The notes beneath the pieces were generated by a model. The model was not told where the DNA came from. It ran no database searches and worked only from the letters and a program-made list of their open reading frames with translations. A stretch of DNA of 6,738 nucleotides from JAGWRA01 sp035534615 (lineage in GTDB: Bacteria > Acidobacteriota > Vicinamibacteria > Vicinamibacterales > CAVVIG01), in assembly GCA_035534615.1 (NCBI GenBank), contig DATLRO010000132.1:1-6738 (forward strand). Reading direction: 5' to 3'. Below, in pieces: positions 1 through 4,695 of this stretch. Position 1 is the stretch's first letter. Each line of letters opens with the position of its first letter. The position numbers were made by a program, and so were the translations under genes.

Positions 1-2
1 CC

Positions 3-752
3 GATCGCGTGCTCATGACCGACATGACGACGTTCGAGGTGAGGGACGCGATCAAGGCGGGCAAGACGACCGTCCTGATCTACAACGGCAGCATCGAGGA
101 AACCGGCGCCGCGGTCGTCCTCGGCAAGCACGTCTACAAGGCGCAGTACCTCGGCCAGCGGATCGCGCGCGAGCTGGGCAACGCGCTCGTGGCGCCCGTG
201 ATGCCGTTCGCGCCGACCGGCGCGCCGCTCGACCAGTTCCCGGGCACCATCGACCTGAGCCCGGCCACGTTTTCGGCGGTCAACGCGGAAGTCGTCGCCA
301 GCATGGTCCGCAGCGGCTTCAAGTACATCATTCTCATGGGCGATCACGGCGGCAACCAGGAGCCGCTCGAGAAGCTCGCGCCGGAGCTCGATGCGAAGTA
401 CCGGCCGCAGGGCGTCCGGGTGTTCTTCTCAGGCGATGCGTACGCGAAGGCGGACGCGGAGGTCGAGCACTATCTGGAGGCGCACCACTTCCCGCCCAGC
501 GATCATGGCGGCGTGGCCGACACCTCCGAGCTGTGGGCGATCAGCGGCCGCTACATCCGGCCGGACAAGATCGCGATGGGCGATCCGATCCAGCGGGCGG
601 GCGCCGACGTGCATCTCGGGCCGACCGGCATCGAGGGCGACCCGCGGCGGTCGTCGCCGGCGCTCGGCCTGATGTTCGACAATATCAAGGTGCGGGACGG
701 CGTCGTGCAGATCAGGCAGCTCATCGCCGAGGCGAAGGCCGGCTCGCGCTGA
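3..752 (+). CDS. Creatininase-family amidohydrolase-like protein, 5' end probably outside window
   Basis: The family (PF02633) contains metal-dependent amidohydrolases such as creatininase, usually cytosolic or exported. Residue numbers here count from a GTG at 9. The N-terminal strand-loop reads NGSIEETG (27-34). It retains the metal-ligand Glu equivalent (E30) but has Thr at 32 where creatininase has His36, and His at 41 where it has Asp45 (GKH). The glycine-rich GDHGGNQ motif (111-117) supplies the other conserved His, and DHGG (165-168) precedes a DTSELW segment (171-176) typical of the family. The reading frame stays open to the left edge, and family members of this type usually carry an extra N-terminal segment, so the true start is likely upstream; GTG 9, ATG 15 and ATG 24 are alternatives. 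It ends two bases before the DUF72 start, implying an operon. The substrate cannot be named: the altered ligands fit an uncharacterised subfamily rather than true creatininase. Confidence 0.85.
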   Translation, partial: DRVLMTDMTTFEVRDAIKAGKTTVLIYNGSIEETGAAVVLGKHVYKAQYLGQRIARELGNALVAPVMPFAPTGAPLDQFPGTIDLSPATFSAVNAEVVASMVRSGFKYIILMGDHGGNQEPLEKLAPELDAKYRPQGVRVFFSGDAYAKADAEVEHYLEAHHFPPSDHGGVADTSELWAISGRYIRPDKIAMGDPIQRAGADVHLGPTGIEGDPRRSSPALGLMFDNIKVRDGVVQIRQLIAEAKAGSR

Positions 753-754
753 GC

Positions 755-1509
755 ATGTCCGCGCGCCGGTCGGGTCGCGTCTGGATCGGCACCTCCGGCT
801 GGCACTATCCGCACTGGGTCGGGCCGTTCTACCCGGACGGCACGCGGGCCGCGGACATGCTCGGCTGGTACGCGACCTGCTTCCCGACGGTCGAGGTCAA
901 CAACACCTTCTATCGGTTGCCGCCGGCCGCGACGTTCCGCGCGTGGCGCGACGCGGTCCCGCGGGGCTTCGTCTTTGCCTGCAAGGCGAGCCGTTATCTG
1001 ACCCACCTCAAGAAGCTGAACGTTCCGCGCCGCAGCGTCTCGATGTTCTTCCGCTGCGCCGATCTGCTCGGCGATCGCCTCGGCCCGGTCCTGTTCCAGC
1101 TGCCGCCGCGCTGGCACCGGAACGCGGAACGGCTGCGCGCCTTTCTGAAGGCGCTGCCGGCCGGTCATCGGATGGCGTTCGAATTCCGCGACGAGAGCTG
1201 GCTGGCGCCGGAGGTCTTCGACCTGCTGGCGGCGCACGACGCCGCCTGCTGCGCGTGGGAGTTCGCCGGCCGGACGCCCGATGTGCCGCTGACCGCCGGT
1301 TCGCCTACGTCCGCCTGCACGGACCGGCCGGCCCGTACGCGGGGCGGCACAGCGATCGGCTCCTCCGGATCTGGGCCGATCGGATCACCCGGTGGCGCGC
1401 CGGCGGGCGCGACGTCTACTGCTACTTCGACAACGACGAGCGGGGCCATGCGCCGGACGATGCGATGCGGTTGAGGAGGATGATTGGCGATATCGGAATA
1501 CCGGGCTGA
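755..1509 (+). pseudogene. DUF72-family protein, broken by a one-base frameshift
   Basis: The first ~180 codons from ATG 755 encode a clear DUF72 (PF01904) TIM-barrel-like protein. Visible are GTSGWHY near residue 12, the VEVNNTFYRLP signature, FACKASRYLTH and LFQLPPRW. The conserved second half is not in this frame, which runs on as low-complexity sequence to a stop at 1472-1474. It is found one frame back: FAYVRLHGPAGPY begins around 1300, followed by VYCYFDNDERGHA and a stop at 1507-1509. One missing base around 1295-1302 explains everything. A repaired product would be about 251 residues, the normal length for the family. There is no slippery heptamer at the site, so programmed frameshifting is unlikely; either an assembly error or a real null allele is possible. 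The biochemical role of DUF72 is not well established. The gene starts two bases after the creatininase-family stop, so the two are probably co-transcribed. Confidence 0.85.
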
Positions 1510-1539
1510 CGGTCAATCCACGATGTCGACAACCAGACC

Positions 1540-1545
1540 GGAGGG
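1540..1545 (+). promoter_or_regulatory. Shine-Dalgarno site that sets the DinB start
   Basis: GGAGGG lies seven bases before ATG 1553. This selects that ATG over in-frame upstream candidates at 1484 and 1523, whose extra residues (MAISEYRADGQS) resemble no DinB N-terminus and overlap the DUF72 end. Confidence 0.75.
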
Positions 1546-1552
1546 ATCGGCG

Positions 1553-2035
1553 ATGAGCGAAGCAGCGGCGGCGGCGGAACAGTTGCGACAGGTCTACGAG
1601 GGGCCGGCCTGGCACGGGCCGAGCCTGCGCGAGCTGCTCGACGGCGTGGATGCGGCGCTCGCGGCCGCGGTGCCGGCGGGCGCGGCGCACTCGATCCAGC
1701 AACTGGTCGGGCATGTCGCCGTGTGGGAGGAGGTGTGCCGGCGCCGGCTCGGCGGGGAAGTCGTCGAACATCCCCCGGCGCACGAGGACTTCCCGCGGAT
1801 CGCCGACGACGAGACGGCGTGGCGCGACCTGCTCGAGCGCCTGGAGGCCGGCAACCGGAGGCTGCGGGAGGCGATCGCGAGCCTTCCGGAGTCGAGGCTG
1901 CAGGAAATCGTCCCGGGCAACGAGTACACGGTCGGGGTGCTCATCCGCGGTGTCGCGTTTCACAGCGTCTACCATGGCGGCCAGGTGGCGCTGCTCAAAA
2001 GGATGTTGAGCGCTCCGGGCGCGCCACGGCTGTGA
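1553..2035 (+). CDS. DinB-family (DinB/YfiT-like) putative metal-dependent protein
   Basis: A 160-residue predicted cytosolic protein with the four-helix-bundle pattern of the DinB/YfiT superfamily. A first helix region with LRELLDGVD (26-33) is followed by LVGHVAVWEEV (51-61) with candidate ligand H54, and by the terminal HSVYHGGQ motif (137-144), whose H137 and H141 form the H-x3-H pair. These three histidines are the usual divalent-metal triad of the family. Known members include damage-inducible proteins and thiol-dependent S-transferases such as bacillithiol transferases; nothing in the sequence says which reaction applies here. The start at 1553 is supported by GGAGGG seven bases upstream. 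It lies 43 bases after the DUF72 stop, likely as the last gene of a creatininase-DUF72-DinB run. It converges on the GNAT gene with only 13 bases between the stops, and no obvious terminator hairpin fits in that gap. Confidence 0.85.
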   Translation: MSEAAAAAEQLRQVYEGPAWHGPSLRELLDGVDAALAAAVPAGAAHSIQQLVGHVAVWEEVCRRRLGGEVVEHPPAHEDFPRIADDETAWRDLLERLEAGNRRLREAIASLPESRLQEIVPGNEYTVGVLIRGVAFHSVYHGGQVALLKRMLSAPGAPRL

Positions 2036-2048
2036 GGGCGGGAGCCGC

Positions 2049-2627
2049 TCAGCCGGATCTCCCGTCGCCGGCCGTGGTCTCCCCGGCGCGCAGCGCCGCC
2101 GTGTCGCGCCAGCCGTAGGCGATCGCGTCGAGCACCAGGCCGGCCAGCTCCAGCTGGCGGTGCCCGGCGCGCTGGCCGCCGAGCGCTTCGTAGAAGTGGC
2201 GGGCCGGGTTCTCCGCCAGCACCCAGACAATCATCGACGGCATCGCGAGATCGGCCAGGCGCACGGCCACCGCACGGGCGAGCGCGGCGCCGACCCCTTG
2301 TCGCTGGCAGGCCGGGTCGAGGTAAATCGCCTGCAGTTCGCCGTCGTACTGGCCGTCTTCGCGGTGGTTGGGGCCGCCCGCGGCAAAGCCGATGATGGTG
2401 CCGGGGGGGCGTTCGGCGACGCAGACGAACAACTGCCGCGACGCGTCGCCCAGCGCCTGCCGCCAGCGCCGCGCGTCATCGTCCACGGAGAGGCCGGCGA
2501 GGAAGCCGGCCGGCAGCAGGTCGGCGTAGGCGTGCTGCCAGGAGGCCACGTGCACCCTTCCGATCCCGTCTGCATCGTCCGGGGTTGCGAGGCGGATGGT
2601 GAGGGGGGGCGGGGTGGCCGGCGGCAT
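2049..2627 (-). CDS. GNAT-family N-acetyltransferase
   Basis: A 192-residue cytosolic acetyl-CoA-dependent transferase of the GNAT fold (PF00583). After a proline-rich lead, IRLATPDDADGIGRVH (11-26) is the first strand-helix. ELQAIYLDPACQRQGVGAAL (97-115) is motif A, with the Q/R-x-x-G-x-G/A pyrophosphate-binding loop at 108-114. VLAENPARHFYEALGG (137-152) is motif B, including the conserved Asn and the FYE..G element. Length is normal for a single-domain member. I chose the ATG at 2627-2625. The same frame remains open far upstream, but that extension lies antisense to tadA and the tRNA and has no protein-like character. A weak GAG sits upstream of the start; no strong Shine-Dalgarno is visible. 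The gene is divergent from tadA with 78 bases between starts. The acceptor substrate (small molecule, protein N-terminus or antibiotic) cannot be told from the sequence. Confidence 0.88.
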   Translation of the reverse strand: MPPATPPPLTIRLATPDDADGIGRVHVASWQHAYADLLPAGFLAGLSVDDDARRWRQALGDASRQLFVCVAERPPGTIIGFAAGGPNHREDGQYDGELQAIYLDPACQRQGVGAALARAVAVRLADLAMPSMIVWVLAENPARHFYEALGGQRAGHRQLELAGLVLDAIAYGWRDTAALRAGETTAGDGRSG

Positions 2628-2692
2628 TGTCGATCTCGGGGATGACTGGGGCGGGATGCGGCGAGCCGACCCCCTCCTGCCGTCCAAGACGC

Positions 2693-2698
2693 TATAGT
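2693..2698 (+). promoter_or_regulatory. Candidate -10 box of a leaderless tadA promoter
   Basis: TATAGT stands out in very GC-rich sequence and ends seven bases before ATG 2706, so transcription would begin at or next to the start codon. No Shine-Dalgarno and no convincing -35 are seen upstream. Spacing and composition support a leaderless mRNA, but this is inference. Confidence 0.45.
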
Positions 2699-2705
2699 AC
2701 TGCGG

Positions 2706-3164
2706 ATGGATGGCCACGAGGATCTGATGCGGGCGGCTCTGGAGGAGGCGCGCCGGGCGGCCGCGCTGGGCGAGGTGCCGGTGGGGGCCGTGGTGGCGAT
2801 CGACGGGGCCATCATCGCGCGCGGGTTCAACCAGCCGATCGCGGCGCGCGATCCGACCGCGCATGCCGAGATCGTGGCGCTGCGGGCGGCGGCGCAGGCC
2901 GTCGGGAACTACCGGCTGACCGGGGCGACCCTGTGTGTCACCGTCGAGCCCTGCCTGATGTGCGTCGGGGCGCTGGTGCACGCGCGGGTCGGGACGCTCG
3001 TGTACGGCGCGGCGGAGCCGAAAACCGGGGCGGTGGTGTCGACCGTGCGGGCGCTGGAGATTCCGGCGCTGAACCACCGGGTGGCGGTGGTGGCCGGGGT
3101 GCTGGAGGCGGAGTGCCGGGAGCTGCTGCAGGCGTTCTTCAAGGAGCGCCGGACCCGTGTATAA
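2706..3164 (+). CDS. tadA: tRNA-specific adenosine-34 deaminase TadA
   Basis: TadA converts A34 to inosine in the anticodon wobble position of tRNA-Arg(ACG), in the cytoplasm as a homodimer, allowing one tRNA to read several CGN codons. The 152-residue protein has the full cytidine/deoxycytidylate-deaminase zinc site: H53 and catalytic E55 in HAE, and C83 and C86 in PCLMC. Other TadA hallmarks are the N-terminal MRAALEEARRAAALGEVPVGAV-type helix and strand (8-29), N42 in the FNQP loop, and the EPKTGAV segment (104-110). Length matches bacterial TadA (about 150-170). The start at 2706 has no Shine-Dalgarno but has a -10-like TATAGT just upstream. Its TAA stop (3162-3164) lies inside the TATAAT box that appears to drive the following tRNA-Ser. 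A tadA gene next to a serine tRNA gene also occurs in Bacillus subtilis, so the pairing is not unique. Codon use is strongly GC-rich (about 78% in 2761-2820), like the core region. Confidence 0.95.
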   Translation: MDGHEDLMRAALEEARRAAALGEVPVGAVVAIDGAIIARGFNQPIAARDPTAHAEIVALRAAAQAVGNYRLTGATLCVTVEPCLMCVGALVHARVGTLVYGAAEPKTGAVVSTVRALEIPALNHRVAVVAGVLEAECRELLQAFFKERRTRV

Positions 3165-3165
3165 T
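3160..3165 (+). promoter_or_regulatory. Perfect -10 box for tRNA-Ser, overlapping the tadA stop codon
   Basis: TATAAT matches the sigma-70 -10 consensus exactly and includes the tadA TAA stop. A poor -35-like TTCAAG (3138-3143) lies 16 bases upstream. The predicted transcript would start near 3172, about 27 bases before the mature tRNA 5' end. Confidence 0.55.
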
Positions 3166-3171
3166 ATTGTG

Positions 3172-3196
3172 ATCGTCTCTGCCCGCCGAGACCGAT
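3172..3196 (+). other. Hairpin in the tRNA precursor leader
   Basis: ATCGTCTC (3172-3179) can pair with GAGA-C-CGAT (3188-3196), leaving one bulged C and an eight-base loop. It would occupy the 5' leader, removed by RNase P, immediately before the tRNA acceptor stem. The function is unknown; it may be only a chance stem, or may attenuate read-through from tadA. Confidence 0.3.
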
Positions 3197-3198
3197 GC

Positions 3199-3289
3199 GG
3201 AGAGGTACCGAAGTGGTCGTAACGGGGGCGCCTCGAAAGCGTCTTGTCCCGTAAGGGGCACGTGGGTTCGAATCCCACCCTCTCCGCCA
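3199..3289 (+). tRNA. tRNA-Ser, anticodon CGA
   Basis: A 91-base class II tRNA that decodes the serine codon UCG. The acceptor stem pairs GGAGAGG (3199-3205) with CCTCTCC, followed by discriminator G and encoded CCA (3287-3289). The D-arm region carries the usual ACCGAAGTGGTC start. The anticodon stem GGCGC/GCGTC encloses the loop CTCGAAA with anticodon CGA at 3234-3236; one G-T wobble is in the stem. The long serine-type variable arm has TCCC-GTAA-GGGG at its core. The T arm is GTGGG-TTCGAAT-CCCAC. A strong -10 box lies 34 bases upstream. The CCA end overlaps the beginning of a palindromic repeat block. Confidence 0.96.
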
Positions 3290-3356
3290 ACCTTCGCTCG
3301 CCTTCGGCGAGCTTCGGTTGGCAAGCCGAGCAAGGCTCCTGAGAGTGCGAAGGTTG
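3288..3356 (+). repeat. Palindromic repeat unit 1, starting in the tRNA CCA end
   Basis: A perfect 10-base inverted pair, CAACCTTCGC (3288-3297) and GCGAAGGTTG (3347-3356), encloses two smaller stems. The first is GCTCGCC-TTC-GGCGAGC (3296-3312). The second is TTCGGTT-GGCA-AGCCGAG (3313-3330, with wobbles). The folded unit would be a three-way junction. The segment 3308-3360 recurs imperfectly exactly 100 bases downstream. There is no T-run, so a classic rho-independent terminator for the tRNA is not supported, although the first stem is well placed to mark the tRNA 3' end. Confidence 0.7.
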
Positions 3357-3388
3357 CCCGCCGAAGCGGCACAGCCGCGAAGGCAGGC
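3356..3388 (+). repeat. Near-perfect 33-base hairpin between the repeat units
   Basis: The outer stem GCCCGCC/GGCAGGC has one C-A mismatch. A symmetric GAA/GAA internal loop follows (3363-3365 and 3379-3381). The inner stem GCGGC/GCCGC is closed by an ACA loop (3371-3373). A GAA/GAA loop can form tandem sheared G-A pairs in RNA. The hairpin begins where unit 1 ends, so the block is continuous structure. Confidence 0.6.
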
Positions 3389-3397
3389 CCCCCCTTC

Positions 3398-3456
3398 GGC
3401 AATCCCCCGAGCTTCGGTTGGCAAGCCAAGCGAGTCCCTGACGCGAAGGTTGCCCG
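3398..3456 (+). repeat. Palindromic repeat unit 2, degenerate copy of unit 1
   Basis: CGAGCTTCGGTTGGCAAGCC at 3408-3427 is identical to 3308-3327, and GCGAAGGTTGCCCG at 3443-3456 repeats 3347-3360; the middle has diverged by substitutions and a short deletion. GGCAATC (3398-3404) can close the unit against GGTTGCC (3448-3454) with one wobble, mirroring the closing arms of unit 1. From 3457 to 3577 nothing coding is seen, only short TTGCAGC reiterations at 3561-3574 before the GIY-YIG start. Confidence 0.65.
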
Positions 3457-3577
3457 TTCCTGCAATCCACGACCTTACGGACCGTTGCAGATTCTGCTTA
3501 TCCGAACTGCGACGGGTCGAATTACCGCTGATCTCGTTCGTCCGGTCGACGGCTCCTGACTTGCAGCTTGCAGCTGC

Positions 3578-3836
3578 ATGCAGGGTGCTCCGAAGCGATT
3601 CGTCTACCTGCTTCGCAGCGTCGATGAACCACATCGGCCGTACATCGGCCTGACCTCTGATGTCGAGGCGCGACTCCGGGCACATAATGCCGGACAGAAT
3701 CCTTCAACGGCCTCTTACAAGCCTTGGGAGATCGTGGTCGCCTTTGGAGTTCCCCACCGAAGAGAAGGCCGTACGCTTCGAGCGATATCTCAAGAGCGGG
3801 TCCGGACGTGCCTTCGCCCGACGGCATTTCGAATAG
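3578..3836 (+). pseudogene. GIY-YIG domain protein, frameshifted in mid-domain
   Basis: A stand-alone GIY-YIG domain of the small YhbQ/UPF0213-like type. From ATG 3578 the frame gives FVYLLRS (8-14), PYIGLTSDVEARLRAHNAG (21-39), which holds the YIG element and the catalytic-position Arg32, and KPWEIVVAFG (48-57). After that, conserved sequence moves one frame on: FPTEEKAVRFERYLKSGSG begins at 3750 and ends ARRHFE with TAG at 3834-3836. This half supplies the metal-binding Glu in RFERYLKSG. One extra base near 3746-3749 restores a single ~85-residue protein of normal family length. No slippery site is evident. No Shine-Dalgarno precedes ATG 3578. The fold is a nuclease fold, but many single-domain members have no shown activity. 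Its position just after a palindromic repeat block is notable. Assembly error versus true pseudogene is undecided. Confidence 0.82.
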
Positions 3837-3913
3837 GGAAGGGCCACGGCAGGCGAATGTGACCCTCCTGGCGTCGCTGCGGAGACAAACCGTGCCGGGC
3901 CGCAACGGTTGAC

Positions 3914-3942
3914 TTGCGGCAAGGCCAGGAAGTGGCTACCCT
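3914..3942 (+). promoter_or_regulatory. Candidate promoter of the antitoxin-like gene, leaderless spacing
   Basis: TTGCGG (3914-3919) and TACCCT (3937-3942) are separated by 17 bases, and the -10-like box ends seven bases before ATG 3950, the same gap seen at tadA. An overlapping TTGACT (3909-3914) is a better -35 match but would give a 22-base spacer. No Shine-Dalgarno is at normal distance from the ATG. Weak evidence. Confidence 0.35.
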
Positions 3943-3949
3943 GAATCCC

Positions 3950-4171
3950 ATGAGTGCCATGCGCGCCCGTGTCCGGAAGGGGCGTCTGCTCCTCGACGAG
4001 CCCACAAGCCTGCCCGAGGGAACCGAAGTCGACCTGGTGCTTGATGACGGGGGCGACGAGCTCGACGCGGAGGAGCGCGCCGCGTTGAATGAAATCCTTG
4101 AGCAGGCATGGCAGTCCATTCTGAGCGGCAGAGGGAAGGCGGCGGCTGAGTTACTGAAGGAACTGCGCTAA
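3950..4171 (+). CDS. Small antitoxin-like protein (DUF104/AF2212-like N-terminus)
   Basis: A 73-residue predicted soluble protein. The N-terminal half, RARVRKGRLLLDEPTSLPEGTEVDLVL (5-31), has the short strand-turn-strand pattern with x-G-x-L-x-L and LPEGTEV that is common in AbrB-like or AF2212-type antitoxins. The C-terminal half, from about 38, is an acidic amphipathic helix (DAEERAALNEILEQAWQ) ending in AAELLKELR, as expected for a toxin-binding tail. The start is uncertain. ATG 3950 fits the homologous core and a leaderless promoter, and ATG 3959 is possible. A TTG at 3914 would add residues unlike the family. No RelE/ParE- or PIN-type toxin follows; instead a MNT gene begins 23 bases later. 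It is therefore an orphan antitoxin, or an antitoxin that lost its partner. Function is by resemblance only. Confidence 0.65.
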   Translation: MSAMRARVRKGRLLLDEPTSLPEGTEVDLVLDDGGDELDAEERAALNEILEQAWQSILSGRGKAAAELLKELR

Positions 4172-4194
4172 GCTCGGCGAAGAGGTCTCAAACG

Positions 4195-4506
4195 ATGAAG
4201 AAGACGCCGGTGACGAAAGCCGCAATTCTCAAGACGCTGCGGGCGCACGACGAGAACCTGAAGAAGTTTTCCGTCCGGCGCATCGGGCTGTTTGGCTCCT
4301 TTGCGCGCAACGCCCAGCGGAACAATAGCGATGTGGATCTTGTCGTCGAGTTCGACGAACCGACGTACGTGAACTTCTACGGGCTGAGCGTCTACCTGGA
4401 GAAGCTCCTCCGACGGAGAGTGCAAATCCTGACGCCTGACGCCATCGACAGCATCCGCGTCGAGGAAGTGGCGCAAGGTATCAAGGAAAGCGTCGTGTAT
4501 GTCTAA
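4195..4506 (+). CDS. MNT-type minimal nucleotidyltransferase (MntA-like antitoxin)
   Basis: A 103-residue protein of the polymerase-beta-like nucleotidyltransferase superfamily. MNT proteins paired with HEPN toxins act as antitoxins by AMPylating or masking the HepT RNase. The core motif is visible: IGLFGSFAR (30-38) followed ten residues after GS by D46-x-D48 (SDVDLVVEF), the two metal-binding aspartates. The usual third acidic residue, in a VDLVT-like strand after the LE..L helix, is Gln77 here (RRVQILTP, 74-81). The codon is CAA, at least two changes from an Asp codon, so a single read error does not explain it. GAAGAGG (4180-4186) gives a Shine-Dalgarno eight bases before ATG 4195. The last eight bases overlap the HepT start (ATGTCTAA), the standard coupling of the two-gene module. 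Composition is about 48% GC at 4321-4380, far below the core region, suggesting horizontal transfer. Without an intact toxin, its present role is doubtful. Confidence 0.88.
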   Translation: MKKTPVTKAAILKTLRAHDENLKKFSVRRIGLFGSFARNAQRNNSDVDLVVEFDEPTYVNFYGLSVYLEKLLRRRVQILTPDAIDSIRVEEVAQGIKESVVYV

Positions 4507-4606
4507 GCGCGGCATCGGGCCGTCGCTGAAGGACATCCTCGAAACCATCGACAGAATCCAGCTGCATCGGACTGATGACGTTTGGCGACTTCATCGCGGG
4601 CACGGT
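4499..4606 (+). pseudogene. HepT/HEPN-type toxin remnant (DUF86), frameshifted and truncated
   Basis: The ATG overlaps the MNT stop by eight bases. The first residues, MSKRGIGPSLKDILETIDRI, match the N-terminal helix of HepT-like DUF86 toxins. After H-R-T (to 4573) the frame fails, but one base on, MTFGDFIAGT (4575-4604) resembles the conserved second segment (typically MTF-x-DF). This indicates a one-base insertion near 4574. Beyond about 4606 no frame continues into the conserved IGEA or catalytic R-x4-6-H motifs. The right end given here is where similarity is lost, not a stop codon; frame 4499 itself runs on to 4762 with no family resemblance. The RNase active site is therefore absent and the toxin should be dead. 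From 4607 to 4695 I see no gene; this is probably 3' flank of the opposing radical SAM gene. Confidence 0.72.
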
Positions 4607-4695
4607 GGCATCAGATTGCGGGTCGAGCGGAGACAGCCGGTCCCTTCAAGACACTCGCGGCGGAAGGGTCAGCGCCGCAATTCGGCATCGTCGCA

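Noticed and set aside
1290..1305. Programmed ribosomal frameshift in DUF72 (and likewise in GIY-YIG near 3748)
   Set aside because: No slippery heptamer, stimulatory hairpin or internal Shine-Dalgarno is evident at either site, and these families are not known for recoding.
1385..2230. Minus-strand open frame of 281 codons
   Set aside because: It lies opposite the DUF72 end and DinB, partly shadowing the GNAT gene in another frame, with arginine-rich text lacking motifs.
3296..3312. Rho-independent terminator directly after tRNA-Ser
   Set aside because: The seven-base GC stem is good, but the following sequence has no T-run; it fits the larger repeat structure better.
3288..3456. CRISPR array
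   Set aside because: Only two diverged copies with a structured, non-spacer-like interval are present, and there are no cas genes.
2628..3470. Upstream extension of the minus-strand GNAT frame to 3470, and related minus-strand frames across the tRNA with ERVGFEPT- or GGIRTH-like text
   Set aside because: This is the familiar spurious translation antisense to a tRNA-Ser plus repeat sequence; it lies opposite tadA and has no protein-family character of its own.
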